From assembly GCF_010389155.1 (NCBI RefSeq), contig NC_057767.1:3393765-3457764 (forward strand): a stretch of 64,000 bases of DNA, written 5' to 3'. The notes under the pieces were generated by a model. That model ran no database searches. It was not told the origin of the DNA and worked only from the letters and a program-made list of their open reading frames with translations. The position numbers and the translations under genes are program-made. Source of the DNA: Erigeron canadensis (Eukaryota > Streptophyta > Magnoliopsida > Asterales > Asteraceae). Below are positions 48,301 to 60,900 of the stretch, in pieces (position 1 is the first letter of the stretch; each line of letters opens with the position of its first letter).

Positions 48301-50172
48301 AAGTTGAGAATCGTATAAAGTCTTTCACATGGTAGATATATAAGAAAAGGTCATGGAAACAAACAGAAGCCTTCATAGTAATAATATATGAACATACAAA
48401 AAGTACCTCTAAATAAGAGAAGCTTGCTTGTAAAGATGGAATTGCTAAGAACGGTTTCATAATCCACCAAAAGCACAAGACCCGATTAGATAAAACAAAT
48501 AACCAGCAATCACACCTTGAGACAAGAAGTAATGTGACCTGTAATGTACATCAAAAGAATTATTACAAGTATAATACTTCACACCTACGCAAGAATCAGA
48601 GGCAGTCTTACCCAAACTATGAGTTGAGAAGATCTAACAAGCCACTCGTGATATAAAGCAGGATGACCCGTTTTTGTGTTGCTTAATAGCATAATCATGT
48701 CAAAACATGCAATGCATGCCCCAATGACAGGTAGAAGTAGCAAAAAGACTTTCTCATAGAAGTATATCTGTAATGAACATCATTAAACAACAAATCAACA
48801 TAATAACTATACGTAATGAATTGCATCCGCTATCCAATTAACTATTGGTACAAGTTGAAAAACTGATATAACTACATCATGTATTGATCATATTGAACTT
48901 AACGCACACTAGTTGATCCACCATATAAAGTCGGAAAATACTGTATGTATGGACTGCAACGAATAGAATCGTGTAATCAGCCTGTAACACCAACATCATA
49001 TCGATTTATAATCACTACTTCATTGGTTACTGTAATATATAGAATTAAGCTTAATTATGGAAATATGGTGGATTATGTCTAGTGTGTGTTTTGAGAGAAA
49101 CTTGATAAATGTATAAAAAAGATATTATTGATATGAAAGCATTAGTTGCAAAATGGGTGGAAGGGGATATTTATACATAAGCCTAATTTAACACTAACAC
49201 CCCTTCCACTAATGGAAATTTACAATTTAACACCACTAATTTATATATCTAACAGTTACCTTTCGACGTCCTCTGGTAGTCCTTTCGGTCATTGTGGTCA
49301 CAACAAATATAACACATGTTATCATACTTGCTCCAAAACCTAGCACTGTAAATCTTGTTAAGAGGATACAACCTATAAAGTATAATAAAAATTAATGATC
49401 CTGTGATTGTTTCTTTATATCTATATATAGTTCGAGCTCTGCATACTGCCCACTCTTGAATGCTAACTACCGACTACCAACTCGTTGTTTAAAAAAATTT
49501 AGAAAGGAATAGAGGATATAGGTTGTTGAAACATCTTGAAATTCCATTTCCATCCCATATCTGTAAAAAGAGTTACAAGTTACAAACATTTTAAGCAAGA
49601 TCACTAATTAACTACAAAAACTAAAGCTAGCTAGCTAATTGAATCCAAAATCAGTTAATTTACACATATTATATATTTTACAATCTCCTAAAATAACTTC
49701 TTCCTATATATATATATATATATATATATAGGGATGTTAGGCACAAAATTAGGTAAAAAATACCCTCACATAACAATTTTTAATACATAAAAAAAAAAGG
49801 AAAAAACCAATATGTATCTAGCAGTAGGGAAGAAACATGTTTCCCCCTCACAAACTCCCCCATGAAAATCACATGTGTAAATACAAAATCTTCCCCCTCA
49901 CAAAATCATGGAAGTATGGTGCTTCTAGCAGCATACTTGTTATCCCTAAAAAAAATGAGCCTAAACATTTATTTAAAATTTTAAAAAAAATAGCATACAT
50001 GACCATTTTGCTTCTGGGCTTAGGTATTAACTCGTAATAAAATATTCTACGTACATGTTGGTTGAAAATTGAAATGATTATCAAACTCAAATAAATAAAT
50101 ATCAAATATATAATAATCAATATACGTACGTACGTAAGGAGAACTTGGGCATAAAAACGTCAAAATTTCCAT
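36306..50172 (-). CDS. ABCC13: ABC transporter C family member 13-like (MRP-type), 37 exons
   Basis: Full-size membrane transporter of the multidrug-resistance-associated subfamily; substrate not known from sequence. Exons by start-end: 50172-50134, 49560-49520, 49347-49260, 48981-48910, 48767-48612, 48538-48407, 48198-48098, 47809-47746, 47635-47384, 47086-47017, 46779-46719, 46447-46359, 46235-46117, 45983-45886, 45542-45476, 45307-45190, 44781-44665, 44573-44493, 44393-44169, 43783-43682, 43582-43515, 43072-42941, 42841-42694, 42237-41954, 41382-41232, 40703-40528, 40164-40053, 39959-39906, 39554-39432, 39217-39119, 38971-38879, 38577-38467, 38391-38230, 38113-37926, 37833-37644, 37129-36962, 36386-36306. 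NBD1: VGSGKSS Walker [14 protein letters not shown] signature, [12 protein letters not shown]alker B. NBD2: [41 protein letters not shown] and [10 protein letters not shown] match my recollection of Arabidopsis ABCC13. The sum is 4432 nt, one over a multiple of three; the extra base is a T in exon 12 (46440-46444). Either a sequencing error or an inactivating frameshift. Confidence 0.85.
46236..46358 (-). other. GC-AG intron of ABCC13 (intron 12)
   Basis: The exon before ends CGAAAG and the intron starts gcaagta instead of gtaagt; it ends with cag before TGTCTCCAT. The flanking frames ([14 protein letters not shown]) join as in the family. GC donors of the form AG/GCAAGT are a known minor class. 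Confidence 0.8.
49348..49519 (-). other. Probable U12-type AT-AC intron of ABCC13 (intron 2)
   Basis: No GT-AG solution keeps the frame here. Using donor ATATCCTC and acceptor ...TTTAC, with a branch-site-like CTCTTAAC about 10 nt before the 3' end, joins ...[11 protein letters not shown] to VLGFGASM in frame and gives the hydrophobic segment expected at the N terminus. The donor differs by one base from the minor-spliceosome consensus ATATCCTT. Confidence 0.75.
49708..49731. repeat. TA microsatellite
   Basis: About 12 TA units in intron 1 of ABCC13, followed by a gggatgttaggcac segment that may be a MITE end. Confidence 0.9.
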
Positions 50173-50800
50173 TGCGGCGCGATGTCGCTACGGCACGGCG
50201 GCGTGATGTTGGTCAGGCACGGTGGTGACGTCAGGAAAGACGGTTGGTATATATATAGACTGTAGTGACTAGTGAGAGATTATATATGTAGTGTAGTAGT
50301 GGTGATGCAGCCTTTTTTCTTTTTTATTTTTTATTTTTCTTTCACATTTCATGCACCTTTTCGTGCACTGAATATCGCTTTTTTTTTTCTTTTATAAAAG
50401 TTGGCGTTATGAGATAACCATGACATGTGTCACAATATTATTGGCTTTGGTATTAATTTGTTTTATATTTATTTATTGATGTACTTTAATCTAAAAAATA
50501 ATAAATTATTCTAAACAATCTTACTAAATATCTTCTTAACTATATGCGCATTGCACTTAATAAAATCAAATGATGATATTAGGAAATAAACTGAGTATGT
50601 AGATCTTATTTGTCATGTTTTAAAACTTTTAGAAGAATTATTAGGCTAATTATTAGAATGATATATTATTTTTTTAATATACTAACGTGTACGTATAAAT
50701 TAAATAAGTATAATAATATTATGTACAAAGTCTGCAACTTCGTTGTTGATTAATTATTGTGTAATTAAACTACATGACTTGATTAAAAGTCAGGCCCAAA
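50173..50800. other. Upstream region of ABCC13
   Basis: The first 80 bases next to the ATG are GC-rich (gcggcgcgatgtcgctacgg on plus), unusual for this window and consistent with a 5' untranslated region. Beyond that it is AT-rich with no gene. Confidence 0.5.
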
Positions 50801-50803
50801 TAA

Positions 50804-51157
50804 GGAGCAAGGGTGTAATCGGCAAAAAGCATCGGTTAATATCGGCTCATTGGCAATCCTACAACACATGCATCGGCTAATATTGGCAAGTTTTAGCAAG
50901 GTACATCGGCTAGTTTTGACAGATGCATGTGAACGTTGCGGTGTATGGGACCATGTGCTTGTGGGAATTTGATTGGTTAATGTTGCCAAAAATTGATATA
51001 GATATAGAAAGAGCCGATCGGTTCACTTTTCCTACTATACCTTTATATTTTGTAGATTTTGGCTTCTTTTGGCTATATTTTACAAAGGCCATGTGTTGGA
51101 ATTTGATTGGTTATAACTTTGCCAAAAATTGATAAATCGGCTCTACATCTTTGCTCC
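50804..51157. mobile_element. Harbinger/Tourist-like MITE
   Basis: Terminal inverted repeats ggagcaagggtgta and (inverted) ggagcaaagatgta, with a TAA duplication at 50801-50803 and 51158-51160. Length 354 bp. Inside, 'gaatttgattggtta..' to 'gccaaaaattgata' occurs twice as a direct repeat. The open frames on both strands here are incidental. Confidence 0.75.
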
Positions 51158-51160
51158 TAA

Positions 51161-51673
51161 GATGTACTTAAACAATGGAATTGTGTGACAAAGTGAGGTC
51201 ATAACATTTGAGTAGAGAAGAAGGTGGCGTAAAGAATTTACTTAAACAATTGATGACCGCAAACAGGAGCATGAGCAGGGGCGGTACTAGGGGGGCAAGG
51301 GGATCCAATGCCTCCCTCCAAATTTAAATTTTGTCATGTATTTTTAAATTTTTCATAGATTTAAAAAAAAAAATAATTATATAGGTTTTTAACATTTTTC
51401 CCCCTTTTAGATTTATTTTTCATAAGTTTTCTAAGTTTGCTCTTCTGAAATTTTTTTCTGATACCGTCTTTGAGCATAAGCTAATAATGTTACATGTTAC
51501 TGAAAATCGATCACCACCTAATCATTTGTTCAAGTTTCAAAAACTATCCTATTATACTATTTAGTCTTATAAAAAACTTTGTTAGATTTTATGAAATGGT
51601 TTAATAATAGAAGTATGTTTGTTACTTTACAGTGAAGAATTTATCTAAACTTAGATATAATTGATATCTAATA
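51161..51673. other. No gene; possible hAT-type end
   Basis: 'caggggcggtactagg' at about 51276 resembles a hAT transposon terminus. No partner end is established. Confidence 0.3.
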
Positions 51674-51928
51674 CTCTCTCTGTCCCAATTTAAATGTCAT
51701 AGTTTGACATTTTCAGTCTTTTTTGTCTAACTTTGACCGTCTAGAAATCTATTTGTGTTACGTAATATTTGATGTAATATACATGAATCGATTAAGTTTT
51801 AGATATATTTTATAATGATATAACTTTCGTCAAGTATTATAAAACACAATTAATAATATTAACGGTCAAAGTTACGAAAGATTGACTTGGACAGTCAAAC
51901 TTGGACATTTAAATTGGGACGGAGGGAG
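51674..51928. mobile_element. Stowaway-like MITE
   Basis: ctctctctgtcccaatttaa and inverted ttaaattgggacggagggag ends, flanked by TA at 51672-51673 and 51929-51930. 255 bp, non-coding. Confidence 0.9.
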
Positions 51929-54029
51929 TACTATTTTATAAAGTATTTTGCCCTTTTTTGTTTTTTAAGAAAAGATGATTTGAAGTTGAACTACCCAAAC
52001 TACCTTTATTCTTTATTTACTAATTTAAACATTTCTATCTAATATACCTATAATAATCTTAAATCTCAACCACTCATTTTTTTTTCTTCCTCAAATCTCA
52101 ACCACTCATTTTCTCTCTTTCGTCCATAAATCATCTTATTCTTTTAATTCATTCAAAAAATCTTTTATCTTAAACACCGTATGTCGATAAATTATAAAAA
52201 TTGTATGGCTGTTCTTAAAATTTCATTCTTTTTCATTAGAGTCTGAGGGATGTGATTCAATATAATTTCGACGAATTTATAAATCCGAACCGTATGGCTA
52301 AGACATTTGACTATCATACTCTATGACTTGACCTATCACCTCTTTTATCTTATTGCCGCAATGCGCATACACTATCTCTCATAGTATATAATTATATAAT
52401 TATGACTACATACTCAACATAAAATGTGTCAAAAATAAGAGAGTATTATTTTTGTCAATGTGGGACTAGCCCACTTGGTAGAGGCTTATGCCTCTTGGAG
52501 AATAAACCAAGGTTTAACCCTTGGCATAGGAATACATGGGTAATTTAGAAGTAGGATATTAGTAAATGTAATATTTAACTGTTTAAAAAAAAAAGTCTTA
52601 TTCTTTGCTAAAATCCATATTTAAGTTTTCTTAACACAAAGTAGTTTTTAAAGTACACATATATCTGATAAGATTCCATAAAGTGTATCATTATCAGACT
52701 TTTGGAAAGCTGTTAGTATAGAAAAGATAAAATGGGACAAAAGTTGTCCACTAAAAACCCGAAGAATGGCCACAATAGTTAACTTTAACTATATGTCTAT
52801 AAATCTATAATCTATCGAGTGCATATATTCTATACTTATGAAGACCGTGCCTTTGGTTTAAATATGGTTTACAACTTTACATTTTGAACTTGGACAAGAC
52901 ATATTAAATTGCTTTTTTGAAAATACTAAGGTGAAGAAAAATGTAGGACGTTTGAGCGTAGGGTACATATGCAAATCTTCTATTAATTCATCAAACTTTA
53001 TATGCATTTTTGTTACATGTATTCCGTTATCTTTTAATCTACAGTTTGTCCAAAAAATAAATATATATATATATATTCTCGATGATCAAAGTCTATATAA
53101 TTCTGTTATCTCTCAATCTATAATTTAATATTCTTGTCTCCAAAAGAAAATATTCTTACCAATTTACAAATTTTAAGATGTTGAAATAACTTTTAATTTG
53201 CACAATAAGAGGTTAAGAAAAGAGTAAATTAATAAAAACTACATGATCTCATGTATAATAATAGTAGGTTTGAAAACGATATACATACAATATCATCAAT
53301 AGATTATATATCATATAACATATTGTTTTTGAATTCATGGTATTTTTATAGTAAATCTCATATGATATTAATCTACATTCTACAATATCAGAATAATGTA
53401 TGGATATATGGCTTAAGCCCGTTCAATTATAATGAATTACACATATATCAATTAGACTATGAGCAGTGTCGTCTTTGAGGATTTATGGACCTCTGCCGAG
53501 AAAAAAAAAGTCTCCGGAGGATAAGTGCAACAATTATAATTATATAAACCAAGATATAAAAATGATATAGCAAATTGATACGTGAGTTTTTTGTTAAGTA
53601 CTATTGTTTAATTTTTGGATAATTATTAAAATTTGTAACAAAAATAGTTAATAACATATTATATATATATACATAAAAAAAATAAAAAAGTCGTGACCGT
53701 TAAAAAATTGGACCTCGACCGGTCGTCTACTAAGTCCCATCTGACTATGAGTTTTACATAGTGACACTCATAGAGTCATAGTCTAAAATAAAATAGTGAC
53801 ATAACAATGTTATAAGGTGGGCTATATATCCCTTGTTTATATATTTAAGTGAAATGGAAAATAGTGCCACAGCGGCACAGCCAAATGAGCCCATCATATC
53901 TCAACGTAACAGGCCCATATGTACTAGCCTATTAATTTCATTACCCCAAAAAATCAACCGCTAAACCGTTAAAAGATTGAAATAGTGTTTCGAAATGGTC
54001 TCTCGTTGAGCTTTTCATAACTTCATATT
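51929..54029. other. AT-rich intergenic, no gene
   Basis: About 2.1 kb with no recognised coding region. Contains a small degraded 'gggactagcccacttggtag' segment (52463-52482) of the tRNA-like/SINE type and short TA runs. Confidence 0.5.
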
Positions 54030-54783
54030 TAATCGAGTTAGGTGCAAAAATCGTTATTGTGGTTTGTCAATTTTCATCCTTTTCGTTAAATTTTGGCCAA
54101 AATCGTCTTTATAGTTTGCATTTTGTCCCTTAGATGTCTTGCATGTGAGAAACATTTATGTTTTTTTTTTATTTATCTTCATCTTCCTCAAACAACACAC
54201 ACGTAATGAGTTTTCTGGAGTTAAGAGCAAAAATCGTCCCTCGTTTTTGCAGTTTTTATTCTTGTCGTTAACAAATCCAAGAGAACTTTTCATTTTCTAC
54301 GCTGAAACAAAAATTTAATTCAAAAACAAAACAAACTCGAATCAAATTATATATACCTACATATAAGGATCTAACCCATCACCTTCAAATGCAAATATCT
54401 ACATATGAAGACCCGAGATAATCTCTATTTTAACTCAAATTTATGTCCAAAACCTAATTTATTTTCAAATCCAAGTTGAAGTTGAAAAGTTCTCATGGGT
54501 TTGTTAACAACGGGGATGAAAATCGCAAAAATAAACCCACATGGATCATTCTTGCACTTAATTCTAAAAGACTCATGACGATGTTAGTTGGGGAAGATGA
54601 AGATAGGTCAAAAACAAAAAATGCCCTGCGTGTGACTTGCATGTGAAAAAGTTAATGACAAAGTTATAATAACAAAGACGGAATGCAACCCATAGGAATG
54701 ATTTTACTAAAAATTAACGGCGAAAATGAAAACTATCAAAAAGACAAACTACAAGAGGATTTTTGCACTCAACTCTGTTAGAT
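54030..54783. mobile_element. Large foldback (MULE-like) element upstream of LPA3
   Basis: Two arms of roughly 365 bp are inverted copies around about 54400. Outer ends: gagttaggtgcaaaaatcg and, inverted, gagttgagtgcaaaaatcc. Inner blocks: tatcttcatcttcc, taatgagttttctggagtta, gttaacaaatccaagagaac are all mirrored. 'gcaaaaatcgtccct' type ends are common in plant Mutator-like MITEs; a 9-bp duplication is not evident. The right end is about 145 bp from the LPA3 start codon. Confidence 0.75.
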
Positions 54784-54926
54784 ATAAACATTAACATAAA
54801 TAAAATATTAAAAAAACCTTCTTTTTTTATTTCTCTCCTAGAATCATCACACCTGGGACTGTTATCACTACTCCCTCCATATCCACCTCAAATTCCCCTC
54901 TGCTTTCTTCCTCTCCTTAAAAAAAA

Positions 54927-57900
54927 ATGTCAATCTCTATTTCTTCTTCCTCTTCTTCTTCAATTTCTCTTCATTCTCACACTCTGAAAAACCATTTCAT
55001 TACTTACATTCACAATATCTCTATTTTCCCACTTCACACCCACTTCAATTCTTCACCATTTTCCCAAAAATTCTCCATAAAATGCACAACAAATAACAAC
55101 AACAATGAAGCTGTTTCTTCTTCTTCTACTCAAAAAAATTCAAGAAAACTTGGAGTCTCAGTTTACAAACCAAAATCATATGAAGTTCTTGTCACTGATG
55201 CTGCTAATTCTTTGGCATGTGCTCTTGATGATGGTAAAACTCGGCTCGAAATCGATTTTCCGTAATTCTCCTCCCTTCTTTTTCTCTCTCTCTTTCAAGC
55301 ATTTTGTCAAACACTTTGTGGGCATTCTTGTTTTTTTTTTTCGATTGAAATTGTTAGAAGGATAAGTGATTTTTAGATATGTTTATGGAAAATGTGATTG
55401 TGGATATTGAATTAGATTGACTATTATGTCAGGCATACATACATACATACATACGTATACGTAGATATTACCGTAGAAATTATAAGGTCAGAAAAGCCCA
55501 TATATGATAGAATTGCTAATCAACCTATGTTACAAAGTATCTGTATATCTGTTTATGGCATATTGCATACTTAACTTTGTGTTTGTAGTATATTTTCCGA
55601 AAAAAGCTGTATATTTTGAATGCGCAGGAATAAGCTCTTTCGGCCGACAAACTTTTAGGGCATGGGGCCGGTTGGGTTACAATAAACATAATCAGTCTTT
55701 TGTTAATTGTACTTGTATGAATGTGCGCTCAGATTTTGAAGAAACAATGACTTGATCATTAGCATAGAATACTCTATTATTGTAATCGGCTCCCTATTCA
55801 GTTTTTGTTATTTTGATAAAACTCATGCTTACTTTGTTTCTTTTTGGGTACTTTCATGTTAACAGGCCTTTGCCTACCAGTATTTCTTCATATAAGGTAT
55901 CTTCATGCTTTCTTGCTGGTTCTGTTGAATGAAAGTTTTTTCCTTTTTAAGTAAAACAGCTTCCTTATATGAATTGTGAAGGGATCTTCAGATGAGTTTA
56001 GTGATGCCAATGTTCAACTTGCGTTGGCTGTTGTTAGGAAGCTTCAAGAGAAAAGGGATACACGAGCTTGCATTGTAAGACTGCACTTGTTTTAAAGATG
56101 TTATTCTTCATTGGATACCTCTAGTAGGGGTGCAAGAATGGGCTGGTTGGGTAACAGTTCAAAATGGGTAATTTTTGTTTTGGTTGGGCCTAAAACACTT
56201 TATGTCCTCATCTGTTAGATTTTACACATAACCAATATGCCATATATTGATTAAAAGAATGGTATCATTTTAATGGTAACCTAACTCTTGGCTAAAAGGA
56301 TATATAAGAAGTTTTTGCATTAAGAACACACTACGAAATCTGAACCCCATTCCTTTCAAGCTATTTTTTAGTATTTTACAATTGACCCTTTATTGAGAAA
56401 CATGTTCATATGTGAAGAGTCTAAATTGCCACCTCAAAGTCAGCTGTCTAAGATATGTGTTTGCCAAACTTATTATTTGATGCAGGTGTTCCCTGACAAG
56501 CCCGAACAGCGTAGAGCTTCAGAAATATTCAAATCAGCTATCGACTTGGTAATTGAGTAAACTAATTAGTCCTTTCTCCTCTCAGTATTTATTTGCACAT
56601 GCTGCAGTTAATATATTTAGTAGCATTATAAAATAGAAATCATATGTAAACTCTCTCACTGAATATGTTTAAAGAACAAAAAGCAATTGCAACAATTGCA
56701 CGTAATCAAATGTTCGTGCTTTTCTTCTAGATTGATGGGATCACTATTGGTTCTTTGGATGATATTCCCACTGGTCCTGTTGCTTCCTTCTTTAGGTCTG
56801 TAAGGAACACACTTGATTTTGATTTTGATGATGAAAATGAAGGTTAGTCCTATGAAAGCGTACATTAAAATGTGAGAACTTTTATTATGTAGAAATATAT
56901 ACTTGTGAGTGTTTAATGACTCTATTACTGATTAACAACCTTTGACTTAATTCTTATTTTCATAATTGACACGTTCTATGAACACAGGGAGGTGGGAGTC
57001 TGACACACCACCAACTCTTTTTGTATTCATCAGTTGCAGCACCCGTGAACTTGCTACCATCGAGATATATTTGGTAGGGTGTAATATCTTTTATATTGAT
57101 TATCCTTATCTAGATATGTGTTGATTCATGTTATATTTTATCTTTAATGTGTCAAAGGTGTGAACTATAAAAAGTTGGTTAAAAATGCAATGGGTCAAAT
57201 GAATTGATTAGTTGAAAGTGAACTGAAGTGTGTGTAAATGCTTACAGCCTTTGAAATTGCTTCTATAAAAGTAAAACTAGTATGTTATTATCACATGTTT
57301 TGTGATCATAATTCATAAAGTAACTATCTATAGAGCTCAAGAATGTATAGGTACAAGAATAGTTTGCTGTCCAGCCCAACCCTACCAATATTAAGATTTA
57401 CCCTTTTTAAGCTAACCTGTTTCTGCTCATTACCCAAACTGCCTATATCATCTCTAATCTCTGTCCTTACTCTCTCCTTTTTTGTCATCGAGTTCTTGTC
57501 TAATCTGGTATAGTTTCATGTGTCCAGTACTACAAGGACTGACAATAATTATTTTGTACGCATTATACCCGTGCAATGCAGTGGTGACAACAAATTCTAG
57601 TACTTTCTCGATTTAATTGATGTTACTATGAGTCGGTAAAAGAGAGATGCATACAATTTTTAATGTACTTTTAGGCTGTTAGTATGTAGTTTTAAACTAT
57701 TTATAAAAAGATAAATGATTATTTAAAATAGGAATTTGTTTAGGTTTAAATTGATCCTAATCTATACTTGTATATATATACTTCTATATCTATACACTTC
57801 TATATCTCTATCTATACTTCTGTAAAATGATTACAACCCCCTGTTGAAAATCACAATTTTGGGATATACGATTTTACCAAACTACCCTTATTGATTAAAT

Positions 57901-60900
57901 TACACCATCAGTTCCTTATTTTATTCAAAATATCTCCACTACCCCTTTACATCAATTACCTATACCTTACGATTAGCTTTGTTTACTTTTAAGGTGTAAA
58001 AAGGGTATTGAATTGGACATTGACTTACCCAAAAATAGGATCTTATTTAAAACATTCATTTGGCTGGTAGGGATGAGGGTAAAATGGGTTATTCGCATAT
58101 CAAACTTTTATGTTATTCAACAAAGGTGGGGCAGTGTTTATAAGGGTAGTAAATTAGTAGATAAAATATCTAATTCAAGTGCTTTTAGTGTTAACAACAT
58201 ATCCTTAGATCAAAAAACTAAGAGCTTACTCTATATGGAGACTAATTGAGTATATGAGATTTAGCTATGGTATGGTTGTGTATTTTATTTTTGGGTCTTC
58301 CCATGTGGATATGAAACGTTTGGCAGTTCAAAACTTTGCAGATTAGCCATATGTTTGTGATGTGTATTCTTTTTTTTATGAAACTGCAAAGTGATCCATG
58401 TTGCTCTATGTAACATAATATCTATTATGATTTTGGGGAAATTGCCCATACAAAATGATTAAGAAAGGCTTGTGTGTGTGTGTGTGTGTATTAGACAGAA
58501 AATCCTTATATTTAGTCACCCATGTGTTTTTAGTTAGAAGTAGCAAATTTGCAACCTCACACACTCTAGCGTTAACAAATTTTCATAAAGATGCACTCCA
58601 TTTACACTGTATCTTTTAACTACAAAGTTTCAGAAGAAAATGCCTCTGGGGAGATAAGTCTGTCCCTGTATGAGTCTCCAAGCACTAACCTTGAGGTTAT
58701 GATAATTGAAATGTTGGTTTGACACAATTGGGTCAAAGGCCACTTGGTTGTTTAAATAGTTACTTACTGTTGACCTCCTTGCTAGATTATTCTTCCTCTG
58801 GAAATAGCCAAATGGGTGGATCATGGTGATAGGCCCAAACAGCTAATACAGGTCGAAATGGATCAGGGTGAACCAAGACGCTGATGTTGCAAAAAACTTA
58901 AATTGTTATAATCAATTAAGTAGCTGATTTTGGTTATTAAAACATTTTTGGCTGAATAATTTAAATACATAAAGCTATTTAGAGGCTTAGTGTGTTGTAT
59001 GTACACTTTGGGTAACCTGTGACCCCCTTGATCATTTCCCTTTAAGTTGGTTGTTCTTATTCTTGTTTGCCATGCTAGAATAAAATTTACAATATAGTTT
59101 AAATTGATCAATACACTTGTAAATTGGTAGAAATTGCGACCTCTACTTACTCCAGAATTGTCGTCAAGTTCTTGTTCATTTCTTGCATGCCATGCAGGAA
59201 ACATTTGGTGCATCAACACCTGCCCTTTTATTTAATCTGGAGCTTGAGACATTGCGGTAACCTTGATTAAATCCCTATTATAGATAAATATCTACATGTC
59301 ATTAATTCTACCTTCTTTAACGTACTTGTTTCTATTGGAATTGGCAGAGCTGATCTTGGACTTTTTGGTTTTCCGCCCAAAGATTTACATTACCGATTTC
59401 TTTCTCAATTTGTTCCGGTTTTTTATATTCGAATAAGAGATTATTCTAAGGTACCTCTTCTGCTCTTATGATTATATCTATTTGGTTTACATTTCTTTTC
59501 ATTTTATTTGACATTACTTTGATAGACTTTTTACTTTAAAATGCAAGACAGTGGCAGTAGCACCATATATCTTGAATTACACAGGGGCACTATTTCGTCA
59601 ATATCCCGGTAAGAATTTTGCAAACTAATGCCTCACATGTCATCTGTTGGTATTTTTCCATGTGATATTTTAATAGTAACGGAGCCACCGAGGGGTTCGC
59701 ACCCTGTTATTTTTTTTAATGAAATAGAAGTTTGTAAGAACTTCAATACTAATGGTTATTTTTTTATATGTCACATAGCTGTCCAATCGTATGACAGCAA
59801 GATCTATTTTTATGGGAGTGTTAATATTAATGCATAACTAAATCCTCTTGGAAAGTGTTGGTCTGAGCTGGTTAGTTATCTTTGGAGCCTGATACCATAA
59901 ACCAGATTATAACTTGTTTTAAAAGTTTTGTTTATCAAGTTTATTCAGATAAGATATCGTATGTCTTTCTTGAAATTGTGAAATTGTGATTCAAACATCA
60001 TCTGTCATTCTTTTGACCATTTTTTCGATGTGATCTTTTAACATAGTTCCTTTCATATGATAAAGTTTTACTTGCCCCCTTCCTCCTTCGCACCTGAAAA
60101 CCCCATATTTGGGGATTTTTGTTTATAATTTCAATTAGAGGTGGCATGATGGACGGGGTAGCTCTTGGGTAATGGGTCAAAAACAAGTCATTTTTACAAA
60201 TGCATAAAATGAGATTGTGTTACCTATGAATCCTAACATAATCTAGCTACCTTGGTTTTACCATATCGGCATATCCCTAATTTGAAAACATAACGCAGGG
60301 CCTTGGCAGGTGATGCTTAAGCAATCGGACAATTCGTTTGCTTGTGTTGCAGAAAGTGAAACCCGCTTCACTCTTAACGAGGTAAGCATGTGTTGTGTCT
60401 CATTTTCTAAATTTAGAACATGTGAGTTATCAGACATTCTTTTGAGTATTGTATTACAAAACAAAACAAAATATTGAAATAAAAATCGCAGAATCTTAAC
60501 AAAATTTCCAAACATCTATTGATGAACACAAATTTTAAGTTACAGAACAGAAGGAAACTTTAACTGATAGCTTTGCTTTCTAACAGCACGCACATGCACC
60601 TATTTATACAAAAAAAAAATATGCTTCTGGCACAACATGGGTTTATTAGCAGTTTAGCACCTACTTATACTACGAACAACACTACTAACTGCTAACTAAA
60701 AGAATGTTAACTGCCAAAAAGAGAATACCCTTCTATCACAACTTGGATTTGTTGACACAGTTGTTTGACTTGTGCAGACCAAGGAAGAACTATTGCGGGT
60801 CCTTGGACTGAAGGAGGAACAAGGAAGCCAACTTGAATTCCTTCGCAGAGGATACAAGGTCTGCTTTCCTGTTAACTTATTTTGTTAATTTGTTCTTTTC

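Noticed and set aside
49560..49560. ABCC13 start at the atgggatgg just inside exon 2
   Set aside because: That frame ends quickly. The frame ATA TGG GAT GGA joins an upstream ATG exon (50172-50134, [13 protein letters not shown]) and the downstream membrane segment.
50783..51132. Open frames on both strands
   Set aside because: They fall inside a Harbinger-like MITE and match no protein family.
52463..52520. A further SINE at 'gggactagcccacttggtagaggc'
   Set aside because: It has box A-like sequence and a short tail-like end, but I could not find a clear target duplication or a match to the SINE at 16.1 kb; noted only as degraded SINE-like sequence.
55504..55755. 83-codon open frame in LPA3 intron 1
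   Set aside because: Splicing 55261 to 55866 keeps the conserved frame; the intronic frame resembles no part of the family.
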